Assembly: GCA_001768515.1 (NCBI GenBank) | Contig: MEOA01000007.1 | Span: 1-64,000 of the forward strand | DNA: 64,000 bases | DNA from: Bacteroidetes bacterium GWE2_42_24 | GTDB taxonomy: Bacteria > Bacteroidota > Bacteroidia > Bacteroidales > TTA-H9 | Direction of reading: 5' to 3' | In this document: positions 53,701 to 62,436 of the stretch, one piece after another | How the letters are laid out: the number at the start of each line of letters is the position of its first letter | How positions within the stretch are numbered: the stretch's first letter is position 1 | The notes under the pieces: model-generated | Databases searched by the model: none | What the model was told of the DNA's origin: nothing | What the model saw: only the letters and a program-made list of their open reading frames with translations | Program-made: the position numbers and the translations under genes

Positions 53701-56081
53701 CCCACAAAGGCATCCTGTGTCGAGACGAGGAATCCTGTTTCTCTGATAACAGGTCTTTCGTTCTCGTCGAAAACAGTCCCGATGACACTTGCACGCCAAA
53801 GTCCCGTACCTTGAATCGAAGGAAAGTCAATTTTCTGAACACCCCTGCCATCGGCACCCGTTTTCCCTTCAATTGTAACGACCTGTAGCGGAGGCAGGTT
53901 CTCTGATGACAGGTTAAAGTTGTAATTTTCAAATTCTTTTGATCGTGGAGTGGTCTGTTGAAGTCTGTACTCCATTTCATAACGGCTGCCGGAAGCAGGA
54001 GGCCCCATCAGACTGGCTGCAGCAACCGTTACTTCAGCCTTTTCGGCAAGTGTATATCTGTTTTTCTTTGAGGTCAGCTGTACCGATAACCTGTCAGGTT
54101 GGAACTCCTCAACTAGGAAGCTTTTCTGATTTATAACATTTCCCTCGGCACCTGATACCTTCAATGCCCATGAGCCTGTCATTGCTGATGCCGGGACTTT
54201 AAATGAAATAGCCAGTTCTCCGTTTTTCCCTGTTTTCTTCTGACGTGAGAAGAATTCACGCCCCGAGGCATCGTTTACTGTCAGAATGACGGGAAGACCA
54301 TCGGGAGCTTTCCATTGAAGATCGCGCACTATCACAACATAATGGATCGAATCGCCCGGTCTGTAGAGATCCCGTTCACCATAAATGTAAGCATCGTAGG
54401 ATCCTTCGGCAAGGTATCGGCCTCCGGCATCGAACCTTGAGGTCTCAACCATATTGTCGGCCAATACCATACAATTGAAATCATTCTCAAAACGGGCGGT
54501 GATCATTGCAGGCTCGAAGTTTCCCTTTTTAGCTGCAAAATCCTGCACAACCCACAATCCTCCGGTTCCTGTACTCCCTTTAATAATCTCCTGATTGTTA
54601 CGACTTATCAAACTCATTGAAACCCCTTCAACAGGCTCGGCTGTCCTGATCGAAAATGCCTGCACCAGCAACTCATCTTTATCCATCATGGCCAACAACC
54701 CGATGTTACTAAAAGAAATCAGCCGGACATCATTTACCCATGGCTTCTTAGCCGACTCAACCCTAATCAGGTAGAGCCCTGATGCCTCTCCTTCTTTGTG
54801 AAACAGCGAAGGATCAAGATTCAATAAGCGCATCTGTCCACTGGCAGCCATGGCATTGACGGGTATTTTTTTATTGAAGATAAGGGCTCCGTAATCCTCA
54901 TTCAGGCTATAGCCATAGTTTTCGTACCATGTGCCGTCTTCCTCACCCCATTCCCATTTCTGACCCTGACGCAGATAGTGAAGAATATTGTTATCAAATA
55001 TGCGGAATATTTTAAGGTTAACCATTTCGGTATTGCGAATGAAAAGTCCCATATTACGGTTCCCTTCACTCCCCACGTAGAAGCCCTTTTTCTCGCTGAA
55101 GGCAATGGTCGGAAGAGGTGACCCGAAATTCGCGGCAGCTTCCAGATCATTGGAGGCATGGTTTCCAAATACACTTCGTACATTGGTTGATACTGTGATC
55201 AGGTAATTGGAGCCTTCTGTGAAATTCCCCCTGAGGGTGAACCCGTTTTCGGTGGCTTCGGCTCTAAACAGCGCGAAAGGTTCTACCTTCACATTACCCG
55301 ACAGTGTAGCCCCGTCGGGTGGTTCTGTGGTAATGACGGTTATCAGTCCTTCTCCTCCCTGAAAAGCGGTGGCGACATCAAGTATATCGAACCTTTCCCT
55401 TGCAGGAAAATCGATATTGATGATTTGCGATGAAGCGAGGGCTGCCCCCCCCAGTGTGCTGGAGGCTCCCATTTTCAATTCACAGACGATGTCATCGGTT
55501 GTTGTCGACGGTTGAAGAATGAGCCTTGCTTTTTTTGTGGTTTCATTACCAGTCAGACTAAAGGGAATACCGATTCCTGATGAGGTCAGTCCGATGAACT
55601 CCCGGATGGTCTGCCGGGAAACGGGATAATTGAACTGAAGTTCAGCTACCGGTTGCCGCCCCACCCCTGAACTACTTGCAATATACCAGGACATGACTCC
55701 TGTTATGGCGAGGTCAGGGGTACTAAAACTAACTGTCCCCGGCCGTTGAACACCAAATCCGGACGATGCGATTGATTTTGAAAATGTGGCTTTAAAAGTG
55801 GTTCCCGGAGGCAGGGGTTCATCGGCATAGAAGGCCAGTGAACGTGTGGTGAGCCATATATACTTTCCTTTGAGTTCAGGCTCAAAGGTGACAAGCTTAT
55901 TGGTATCGACAGTTCCTGTTACACTGTCAATACACATCTCATCGGCAAATCCGAACACGATTATAGGAACAGAAGGATCGATGGCATCGCCGACGGTTAC
56001 AGTAACAGTCGATTCCCCAATTCCAAAACAACCTCCGAGGACGAAGGCTATTGCTATAAGCCAAAAATGAAAACGTTTCAT
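50712..56081 (-). CDS. Alpha-2-macroglobulin family lipoprotein
   Basis: A large (1789-residue) periplasmic lipoprotein of the bacterial alpha-2-macroglobulin family, thought to trap foreign proteases. The lipobox is LGGC (Cys18). Several macroglobulin (MG) beta-sandwich domains fill the first 1100 residues (YIYGERDLYRPGDSIHYVV, YTLAEKAEVTVAAAS). The thioester motif is intact, YGCLEQTTS with Cys1333, and is followed by the alpha-helical complement-like domain (SFSYWQGGTDPSWWGSAYAL). A C-terminal domain covers about 1640-1789. Bacterial homologues are often paired with the penicillin-binding protein gene pbpC, which is absent here. A -7 box lies 18 bp upstream of the start. Confidence 0.93.
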   Translation of the reverse strand: MKRFHFWLIAIAFVLGGCFGIGESTVTVTVGDAIDPSVPIIVFGFADEMCIDSVTGTVDTNKLVTFEPELKGKYIWLTTRSLAFYADEPLPPGTTFKATFSKSIASSGFGVQRPGTVSFSTPDLAITGVMSWYIASSSGVGRQPVAELQFNYPVSRQTIREFIGLTSSGIGIPFSLTGNETTKKARLILQPSTTTDDIVCELKMGASSTLGGAALASSQIINIDFPARERFDILDVATAFQGGEGLITVITTEPPDGATLSGNVKVEPFALFRAEATENGFTLRGNFTEGSNYLITVSTNVRSVFGNHASNDLEAAANFGSPLPTIAFSEKKGFYVGSEGNRNMGLFIRNTEMVNLKIFRIFDNNILHYLRQGQKWEWGEEDGTWYENYGYSLNEDYGALIFNKKIPVNAMAASGQMRLLNLDPSLFHKEGEASGLYLIRVESAKKPWVNDVRLISFSNIGLLAMMDKDELLVQAFSIRTAEPVEGVSMSLISRNNQEIIKGSTGTGGLWVVQDFAAKKGNFEPAMITARFENDFNCMVLADNMVETSRFDAGGRYLAEGSYDAYIYGERDLYRPGDSIHYVVIVRDLQWKAPDGLPVILTVNDASGREFFSRQKKTGKNGELAISFKVPASAMTGSWALKVSGAEGNVINQKSFLVEEFQPDRLSVQLTSKKNRYTLAEKAEVTVAAASLMGPPASGSRYEMEYRLQQTTPRSKEFENYNFNLSSENLPPLQVVTIEGKTGADGRGVQKIDFPSIQGTGLWRASVIGTVFDENERPVIRETGFLVSTQDAFVGVDNSSAWISIRQPHNIRVTTIDVEGVFKPHVNVEIELTRVRWETVIEQENGRSYYRSQRSEIPVLIDRMVIRKQNEQWSFTPNTSGEYNVRFRVAGTQQWVNERLYAYGQSGTVSSSFEVDREGEIRISADKASYKPGEKARILVQTPFDGVVSIITGQGNGSFKHNLITTEKRGASFDLTIGEEMKPNVYVTATLIRKSDNSDLPLTVAHGMVNLNIEDDHTRLPITITAVERSKARTKQTVVVKTKPGASVTLASVDEGILQLTNYSTPDPWTWFYGRRAFTAKWFDLYAKLFPELSARFSSSGGDGSGNMSRRTNPFGNKSAKAAVWWSGLQKANSEGVCIFKVPLPAFSGKVRLMAVAFNGAAMASAEKFMVVADPVVITAGVPAFLSPGDKLMFPVNLTNTTPKALQIKLDITTNGKVNLLTGASNTITLQPGIRQQVMASLSAANGMGDASVVVKATGNGTEYIETFTLSVRPAAGPVRQSGSGVIEGGSKVSIETSLTMLPGSATSQIWITRNPIGEFAPLLNDLIQYPYGCLEQTTSAAFPQLWLSKGTDETPFVGSEADYNVRDAIRKLTAMLRWDGSFSYWQGGTDPSWWGSAYALHFLIEARKAGYDVNTAVLEKGLEYLYQQSTRNETVSYSYLDAGNNVFRELKARRETAYSLFVLSLAGRPNLPGLNYYKEHKELLTTDSRVVLAAACKLAGDNSGFGSLMPGDVKMPNPVRLDGESFYSHVSSVGWAMNALLTASPNDPSVASYLNVLLTALRPNFWMSTFDKSQAMCALARVYTQALASSATAIVKPAEGKSFEFDGTELLLNKHAQLFPAVISVKGKGKLFYSWTSEGVGAGAVDPKDQVLMVRRTLLDRNGRQINGNVKPGDLVVVKISLKTLLPISIENVAVSDLLPACFEIENPRLAPGRNYEWMTDRSEPDDIDVRHDRINFFTTASDMPRYFYYLARVVAAGEFASGATSAEAMYNGQYYSISAGERIISAVK

Positions 56082-56413
56082 ATCAATCGGTATTTAGATC
56101 AAATGTAGGAATTCTGGTTATGCAGGATGTAACGAAGTGTAAGAAATTGTTTGAGTAATTACGGTGCTGCCATCGAAGACCTAATGAAATAGTGCATAAA
56201 ATGATAAAAATCACGCTGTATGGTTGTTTATGGATCACCGCGAAATGCTGATTTTTCATAGTCCGGGTCATCATGTCAGCAAACAATGGCCGAGGGGTGG
56301 GTATACGTAAGGGCTGTATGAATATAATGGAACCAAAGATGAGTAGTAAGGCTCATTAATCAAATTCTGAATATAGCTGTGAGTATCTGTTGACGATTAA
56401 GTCATATTTTTCT
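56082..56413. other. Intergenic upstream of the macroglobulin gene
   Basis: Contains the candidate -7 box at 56100-56107. The minus-strand frame 56083-56286 overlaps this box and has no features of a real gene. Otherwise nothing was recognised. Confidence 0.45.
56100..56107 (-). promoter_or_regulatory. Candidate -7 box of the macroglobulin gene
   Basis: TACATTTG on the minus strand, 18 bp before the ATG, matches TAnnTTTG exactly. No TTG at the ideal -33 position. Confidence 0.45.
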
Positions 56414-58321
56414 TTATTGTTGACGTTTAAGGATGAGTTTTTGTCTTTCGGCTTTGTTTATCGCCAAATTAAACTCCCTGAAGGCATTATAGCTTTCTGC
56501 CGGAAAAAGGCCCTTTTCTTGCTTCAGATAACGAGTTACGGTGATATTGTTGCTTCCGGCTTTAAATTTTAATTCGTAATCGCCAAATCCAGAATGTTTG
56601 CTCATGTTGTCGGGCAATTGTTCGATCAGAAATCCAGATGGATAATTGATCCTTATGGTGTCAAAATCAGTAAAAGCTGCTGTCAGTTGAATCGGGTTGA
56701 TCCGTTTATCGTCGGCATCCGGAATCTTAGGGGTACTCCCGGGAGTGAGAGTCGGAACAAAAAGTCTGTCACCAGCAATGGAAGCAAATCGTTTGCAGGA
56801 TACGACGGCTGTCATCACAACCATTGGCTTTCCCGCGCGCTGATAATCCCATGACAGTTTTTCAATTTCAATACCGTTGTAGTCAAGGTCTTCGTATAGA
56901 TTTTTCATCTGATCATCCGGTTTCTCAATCCACTGATTCAACCCGGTACTAAGTTGACTTCCGGTAAAACGATCACACAGTATCATCTTCGATGATCCAT
57001 CGTCCGAGACATCCACCGTTAGTGTTCTGATTTTATTGCTTTCAGCAGCACTCATTCCGGGTATCCTCACAATTTTTCCTCCTTCAGGTGTAACCACCAG
57101 GGCCGGATTACCGGCAGTTGATGGCCCCATGTATCCAAACGGATAATACCTGTTCGTGCATTCCACCCAAACTGTATCGTTATTTATAAGTGCAGCGGCT
57201 ACTACATGATTGAAGTATATATTGGCCGGGAAATCTTCATAAAACCCCGGGGCGCTTTCATCGCTGACGGTAACGGCATAGAGGCATCTGATTCCGGCTG
57301 CCTTGAGCAGTGCAACATAGTAGTTCGACAAAGCCTTGCAATCACCATAGTTCCACTTATCAACATCCAGTGCAGGAAATGGCTGAAAACCTCCTACGCC
57401 ATACTGAATGCTTACATATCGCATACGATCCTGAAGATAGCCATAGAGGGCGGCTGCCTTTGAACGATCATCAGGTAAACTATTGGTAAGGGCTACAACT
57501 TTTGAAACTGTTGTCTCCGGTAATGCTTGTCTGCCCTCTAGCAGGGAGGCAATCCATCGTCCGTAACTGTTCCAGTCTGAGAAGTCTCCTTTCGAACCGT
57601 CATATTCAAAGTTGGCACATGACAAAAACACCCGGGGAAAAATTTCCGGATATGAAGGAGTGTAATATTCTGGTTCAATGGCCTTCACTGAGTGAAGTTC
57701 CCATGTAAGGCTGTGCTTATTCTTAGATTCCTCTTTATGGGGATTAAACCCCTCAGGCAGTGTTTTATATCTCAGTTTAACAGGATCGCTGTATTTTACC
57801 CTGAAGGTAGCATGTTCGATACTCCGGTTAAAATCAGTCATAGGGGTCCAGCCAGGTATTCCGACATATCCCTTAAAAGCGAGTGCGTAGGAAATTTCTA
57901 CAGTATATGGATAGGTCAGAACTACAGGTTTGTAGAATTTTGCACGGCTATCGGTGTAAAGCGACATCCCGTCATTAACTGAATAGTCGTTGACTTCGTC
58001 TGACTTTACTTTTTTTAACAATTTGCCGTTGGCGTCATAAAGCATGATTACAATTCCGGATGGAACGGAATGGTCGTTATATCCAAGACCGAACAGGCCG
58101 GCATCCTCACCATTTTTGTTTAGAATGGTCACTGCCTGATGCACCTCCATTTTCAAGGAAGACTCTGACCCTGCCACAATTGTTTTATCGGAATACCTTA
58201 TTACTGCATTTGCTTTCAGGGTGAGCGAGTCGGGGATAAGGTCTGCCGCAAGTTCTTGCCCCATCACCGGATTTATTATCAGCAGAAAGAGACAGGAGTA
58301 GAGAAAATGAAAATGCTGCAT
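56414..58321 (-). CDS. DUF3857/transglutaminase-like exported protein with intact cysteine
   Basis: Exported protein of 635 residues. The signal peptide (about 1-21) ends NPVMGQE. A DUF3857 domain (about 60-235; VEISYALAFKGYVG, YKTLPEGFNPHKEE) is followed by a transglutaminase-like domain (about 265-420). The catalytic Cys is in NYGDCKALSNYYVALLKAAG, His in IYFNHVVAAAL and the third residue near VWVECTNRYYP. A beta-rich C-terminal domain follows (DUF3858-like). Enzymes of this fold act as proteases or cross-linking enzymes; the substrate is unknown. It lies 3 bp downstream of its paralogue and is probably co-transcribed. Confidence 0.88.
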   Translation of the reverse strand: MQHFHFLYSCLFLLIINPVMGQELAADLIPDSLTLKANAVIRYSDKTIVAGSESSLKMEVHQAVTILNKNGEDAGLFGLGYNDHSVPSGIVIMLYDANGKLLKKVKSDEVNDYSVNDGMSLYTDSRAKFYKPVVLTYPYTVEISYALAFKGYVGIPGWTPMTDFNRSIEHATFRVKYSDPVKLRYKTLPEGFNPHKEESKNKHSLTWELHSVKAIEPEYYTPSYPEIFPRVFLSCANFEYDGSKGDFSDWNSYGRWIASLLEGRQALPETTVSKVVALTNSLPDDRSKAAALYGYLQDRMRYVSIQYGVGGFQPFPALDVDKWNYGDCKALSNYYVALLKAAGIRCLYAVTVSDESAPGFYEDFPANIYFNHVVAAALINNDTVWVECTNRYYPFGYMGPSTAGNPALVVTPEGGKIVRIPGMSAAESNKIRTLTVDVSDDGSSKMILCDRFTGSQLSTGLNQWIEKPDDQMKNLYEDLDYNGIEIEKLSWDYQRAGKPMVVMTAVVSCKRFASIAGDRLFVPTLTPGSTPKIPDADDKRINPIQLTAAFTDFDTIRINYPSGFLIEQLPDNMSKHSGFGDYELKFKAGSNNITVTRYLKQEKGLFPAESYNAFREFNLAINKAERQKLILKRQQ

Positions 58322-58324
58322 CTG

Positions 58325-60361
58325 CTATATTCTTTTCAGTATGATACTTTCAGCTTGCTTGGTAATGATTTGGTTGAAGAAAGCTTTGATATTATCATAT
58401 TCCTGTGGTAAAAAAACAGTCTGGTTAAGGTTAATAAGGCTGATGACGGTAATGGTATTGCCATTCTGAAGAATATTGTAGGTGAACCTGCCTCCTTTTT
58501 CGGGCAGCACTACTACCGCAGGTTTGGGAAGGTGATCAACAGTAAATCCATTTGGCACAGTCCAGTTAATCATCAAAGTTTCATTAAAAGGATTGGAGAA
58601 TTCGACCGGGTAAACCCGTTCACGGAGCTTAAAAGGATTTGTTGAAGTGGCTTCAAACAAGAACGGGTTGATGATAACCAGCCCACTGTTCAAATCTATG
58701 GCATCGGAGAGTGTAAACACCGACTTGATCTTCAAAGGCAAGGTGAGGGTATCAAATTTTTCAATGGTATGGGAGATGTATTTTAACCCTGCGATATTCT
58801 TTTCCCGCGTTTCGAAATACACGTCGATGTTCCCCAATCCGGTCAACTCTTTTCTGATATCAAGCGCGTTATATCCTTCGAATGTCTGATTGGCAGATCC
58901 TTCGATTGTTCCGTCATCTGCTATTAAAAGTGTATAGCTGGCGGCCTGTTTACTGTTGAGACAAGGTTTCAGGGCAACCCATCCCCCATCTTCATCCAGG
59001 ATAAGCCTTCCTCTGCCATTAATACATCTTACCGGCAGCAATCCGGCAGGTGCTGATAGTTCAGTGGCATCGAGCAGGATAGTATCCGTGTTCGTAACTA
59101 CACAGGCAATTACATAATTAAAGTCACTGATAGTGGGGTGTGCCAGATTCAGGAAGCCATTTGAACGGGTACTCAGTGCAATGGGGTGGGCTTGTAATCC
59201 TGTCATACGTAATACGCTGACCATTGATAAGTTGATATCAGCAGCATTCCCCCTGGATTCATTCCATGCTTTTTTCAGATCGTTCGCAAGCAGGGCATTG
59301 TGGCCATCCCAACGAATCCGCTTTTTGATCAATTCGTACACTGCCTGCACCTTCTCCTGATCGGTTGAAAGACCAGCTATCGCCTCACGAAGGGCTTCTT
59401 TCATGTAGCCATGAGAGGAGATCGCTTTCCCGAAGTCTTCATGACTGAGCAAGATATCGTTAATCTTCTCCCAGGATGTGGTGTAATCTTTATAGATGTT
59501 ATCTTGTGTCTTGGTTGAAGCCAGCTCAAAAGAATAGATGCTGGTATAATTCCGGGCGGTGGTAAGGTAATCTTCCTCCCTGAAGGCCGGCACTTCTTTC
59601 ATCGCCAACCTGAAACGCTTCTCGATGTAGTGAAATGTCTCTCTCTCAAAATTCGTTTGTGTCACCTGCCCAACGCTTCTTATCTTATTGGTGAACACTA
59701 TGCTGTTTCGTCCATCGGTAACCTCATTGACAGCTAATGGATTGTAACCCGAAAGCGTGTGCTTATAGATGAAGTATTCTGGTATTGAAACGTTATACTC
59801 CGACCATTGAACAGGAATCTTATATTGAAAAACCCAGGGTTGAAGGTTTATTAAAAAGTCAGATTTGATGCGATAACTTACATCAATCACTGAACCAGCC
59901 CGCACATTGGGCATGGCAAACGAATAACCCGTATGATACCTGTCTTCTTCTTTTTCCAACAAGTTTTCACGTTCGAAATTCGTCTTTACTATCTTACCAT
60001 TCTCAAGGTTAAAGGTTATCCCCTCAAGGTCTTCCAGCTTTTCCTTTAAGGCTGTACCGTCGTGGTAAAGGGTGAAATGAAAATCACCGGCCGAGGTACC
60101 TTCTTTACTGAATACCTTGATGCGTACTTTGCGGTTGAAAATCAACTGCCATCCATTATCACCATTAACATCATAACGAAATTCCGACGAACCGAAATCA
60201 TAAAGAATTACGGCATTAGCTGAAGAGTCAGCCGTATAGATGGTCATATTCAGCTCTTCTTTGCTTACTTTTCCGAAGTTCATCTCAGGATTCCCGGCTT
60301 CCAGCCCTGAAGATACTATAATGGCAATTAAAAGAGTAAATGGCTTGTACAGGCTTCTCAT
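58325..60361 (-). CDS. DUF3857/transglutaminase-like exported protein lacking the catalytic cysteine
   Basis: Exported protein of 678 residues with the layout of its downstream neighbour: signal peptide (about 1-22, ending GLEAGNP), DUF3857 domain (about 40-260; SYRIKSDFLINLQPWVFQY), and transglutaminase-like core (about 330-450). The motif at the usual nucleophile position reads RGNAADINLSMVSVLRMTG, with Ala where the partner has Cys. His (SDFNYVIA region) and Asp (ILLDATELSAPAG) positions are only partly kept. It is therefore likely non-catalytic. I recall similar GNSAD motifs in other Bacteroidetes members, so the loss may define a subfamily. The pair may work as a complex. Confidence 0.87.
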   Translation of the reverse strand: MRSLYKPFTLLIAIIVSSGLEAGNPEMNFGKVSKEELNMTIYTADSSANAVILYDFGSSEFRYDVNGDNGWQLIFNRKVRIKVFSKEGTSAGDFHFTLYHDGTALKEKLEDLEGITFNLENGKIVKTNFERENLLEKEEDRYHTGYSFAMPNVRAGSVIDVSYRIKSDFLINLQPWVFQYKIPVQWSEYNVSIPEYFIYKHTLSGYNPLAVNEVTDGRNSIVFTNKIRSVGQVTQTNFERETFHYIEKRFRLAMKEVPAFREEDYLTTARNYTSIYSFELASTKTQDNIYKDYTTSWEKINDILLSHEDFGKAISSHGYMKEALREAIAGLSTDQEKVQAVYELIKKRIRWDGHNALLANDLKKAWNESRGNAADINLSMVSVLRMTGLQAHPIALSTRSNGFLNLAHPTISDFNYVIACVVTNTDTILLDATELSAPAGLLPVRCINGRGRLILDEDGGWVALKPCLNSKQAASYTLLIADDGTIEGSANQTFEGYNALDIRKELTGLGNIDVYFETREKNIAGLKYISHTIEKFDTLTLPLKIKSVFTLSDAIDLNSGLVIINPFLFEATSTNPFKLRERVYPVEFSNPFNETLMINWTVPNGFTVDHLPKPAVVVLPEKGGRFTYNILQNGNTITVISLINLNQTVFLPQEYDNIKAFFNQIITKQAESIILKRI

Positions 60362-60938
60362 AGTCGAAGTTTTTATGGTCGTTGTTAAGCAATTCTTGAA
60401 TGCGCCTTAGTCATTGGTAATATCCCGGAATCCATTAATTAAACTCTGGTGACCGGTTTTGTTTCAAATGAGACATGACAGCACAAATATAAAAACAATT
60501 CTTTTAAAACCCTCTGTTTGCAACAGCAATCAAATTTTTATACTGTACCTGTCTGTCATGATCCTGAGTTTTCATCCCATGGCCCGCTATTTCCATTCCG
60601 GAATTTCATAACGATGACTCAATCACCGATAGACAATTCCTCACTATGCCAGTTACTCAAAGCCTGACAAATGCACCTTCTTTTGTAATGACTGTCGACA
60701 AAGCATCATTGAAAATCATTCATGGAATTATGCCTTCAGTTCCCTGTTTGAGAGGAATTTTGATTCCAGGTAAGTCATAAGATTACACTGATTATAAGCT
60801 AAATTAACAACAACAATTAAAGTGAAGGTTTATATCAATATCAATGCCTCCCCGGATAGCTATCAGGAGCCAATGCCATATTTTTTGTTTCCCCCATTAT
60901 ATATCAATCCGTACCTTAGCAGCATCAAGAAAACAATC
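60362..60938. other. Intergenic, divergent between envelope operon and fatty acid transporter
   Basis: A 577-bp spacer. A minus-strand TATATTTG box lies at 60491-60484, 122 bp upstream of the DUF3857 gene, and has no -33 partner. On the plus strand a TACCTTAG near 60913 loosely resembles the -7 box for the transporter. No gene seen. Confidence 0.45.
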
Positions 60939-62249
60939 ATGGGTTTGAAGAAAAACTTTCGTTCTGGTGTGCCGGATCCATTGGTGCTGGCCCTGTTACT
61001 TACCTTTCTCACGATGATACTGGCATTGGCCCTTGGAACAAATCCCGGAGCAGGCATTGCCGGGGTGGCCGATGTGCTTTCATATTGGGTGAAGGGTTTC
61101 TGGGATCTGCTTACTTTTTCGATGCAGATGGTATTGATTCTGTTGCTCGGCTATATGCTGGCCCTGTCGCCTATTTTCGATTCATTATCAACGGCGCTCA
61201 CCCGTTTAAGCCGGAACCCTGTACAGGGCGCAGTTGCCGTTACAATAATAGCCGTTGTGTTCGGATTGATCAACTGGGGGTTGGCGTTGGTATTTGGAGC
61301 AGTTTTCGTTAAAAAAATCGCCATGCAGGCTGAACGATCGGGTCATGCCATCAACTACCCGTTAATGGGCGCCTCGGCCTACATCTGTATGATGATCTGG
61401 CATGGCGGACTTTCGGGTTCTGCCCCGCTCTCGGTAGCCAGCGACGGGCACTTTCTTGTTGCTAAGACAGGCATCATCCCATTAAACCTAACCGTCTTCT
61501 CCCCTCTCAACATCGCAGCCAATGCAGCGTTGCTTGTGCTTCTTCCTTTGGCCACATGGATCATGGCACGTAAAGGAAAACTGGCGATCCCTTCGTTTGA
61601 GACTTTAGCGATCAATCGTACCGAGGATTCCCCATCTGCCAGATGGCGCCCCACCGTCCTTTCGGTTGCCGGATTTTTACTTCTGGCAGGATTCATCATT
61701 TCGACGTTCTTCTCAGCAAAAGGGCATTCCATCGGCCTTAATGAAATCAACCTTATTCTATTCTCGCTGGTACTGATCGCCATGCCAACGGCTGAAAAAA
61801 TCTCGAAGACGGCCGGAGATGCCGTAGGCAGCACCGCCGGGATTATCATTCAGTTTCCACTTTATGCCGGCATCATGGGAATCATGCAGTATTCAGGCTT
61901 GCTTAACGTAATGACTCAATGGTTTGTCAATATCTCGACTCCGGCCACCTTCCCTCTGTATTCCTTCATCAGTGCCGGCATCGTCAACCTGTTTGTACCA
62001 AGCGGCGGAGGACAATGGGCTGTGCAGGGGCCCCTGATAATCGACTCCGCTACAGCGCTGGGATTAAATCACGCAAGATCGGTGATGGCGCTTGCTTATG
62101 GCGACCAGCTTACCAACATGCTTCAGCCATTCTGGGCGTTGCCGCTGTTGGGCATTACCGGATTAAAGGCTGGGGATATCTTCAGATATTCTTATCGGTT
62201 TATGATCATCGGATTTATTGTATTCAGCCTCTTTCTGCTCTTCTTCTGA
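60939..62249 (+). CDS. Short-chain fatty acid transporter (AtoE family)
   Basis: Polytopic membrane protein of 436 residues from the chosen ATG at 60939 (MGLKKNFRSGVPDPLVLALL), which suits the family's short cytoplasmic start. The longer frame from 60822 adds 39 unlikely residues. Roughly 10-12 helices are evident. The family motifs include the GTNPGAGIAGVADVLSYWVK segment and INWGLALVFGAVFVKKIAM, then ICMMIWHGGLSGSAPLSVAS and FVPSGGGQWAVQGPLI, as in AtoE proteins that take up butyrate or acetoacetate. The exact substrate is uncertain. No atoDA-type CoA transferase genes adjoin it. Confidence 0.92.
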   Translation: MGLKKNFRSGVPDPLVLALLLTFLTMILALALGTNPGAGIAGVADVLSYWVKGFWDLLTFSMQMVLILLLGYMLALSPIFDSLSTALTRLSRNPVQGAVAVTIIAVVFGLINWGLALVFGAVFVKKIAMQAERSGHAINYPLMGASAYICMMIWHGGLSGSAPLSVASDGHFLVAKTGIIPLNLTVFSPLNIAANAALLVLLPLATWIMARKGKLAIPSFETLAINRTEDSPSARWRPTVLSVAGFLLLAGFIISTFFSAKGHSIGLNEINLILFSLVLIAMPTAEKISKTAGDAVGSTAGIIIQFPLYAGIMGIMQYSGLLNVMTQWFVNISTPATFPLYSFISAGIVNLFVPSGGGQWAVQGPLIIDSATALGLNHARSVMALAYGDQLTNMLQPFWALPLLGITGLKAGDIFRYSYRFMIIGFIVFSLFLLFF

Positions 62250-62436
62250 GTTTCTGAACCGGTAACTTCAGGACGGGATACTGCCTGTTTATGATAACCA
62301 CAACCATTAACCCGAAACTACGGGTGTGAAAATTTTATACTATTAACAGTTTAAAAAACCTTTTTATCTCCTGTGAGGCTCAACATTCCGGTGCCATGAT
62401 TGTTTATTTGTCCTTTAAAAGTATAAAATAAAAAAC

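Noticed and set aside
56083-56286. 67-codon minus-strand frame upstream of the macroglobulin gene
   Set aside because: Overlaps the likely promoter, has no domain and would end within two bases of the macroglobulin start.
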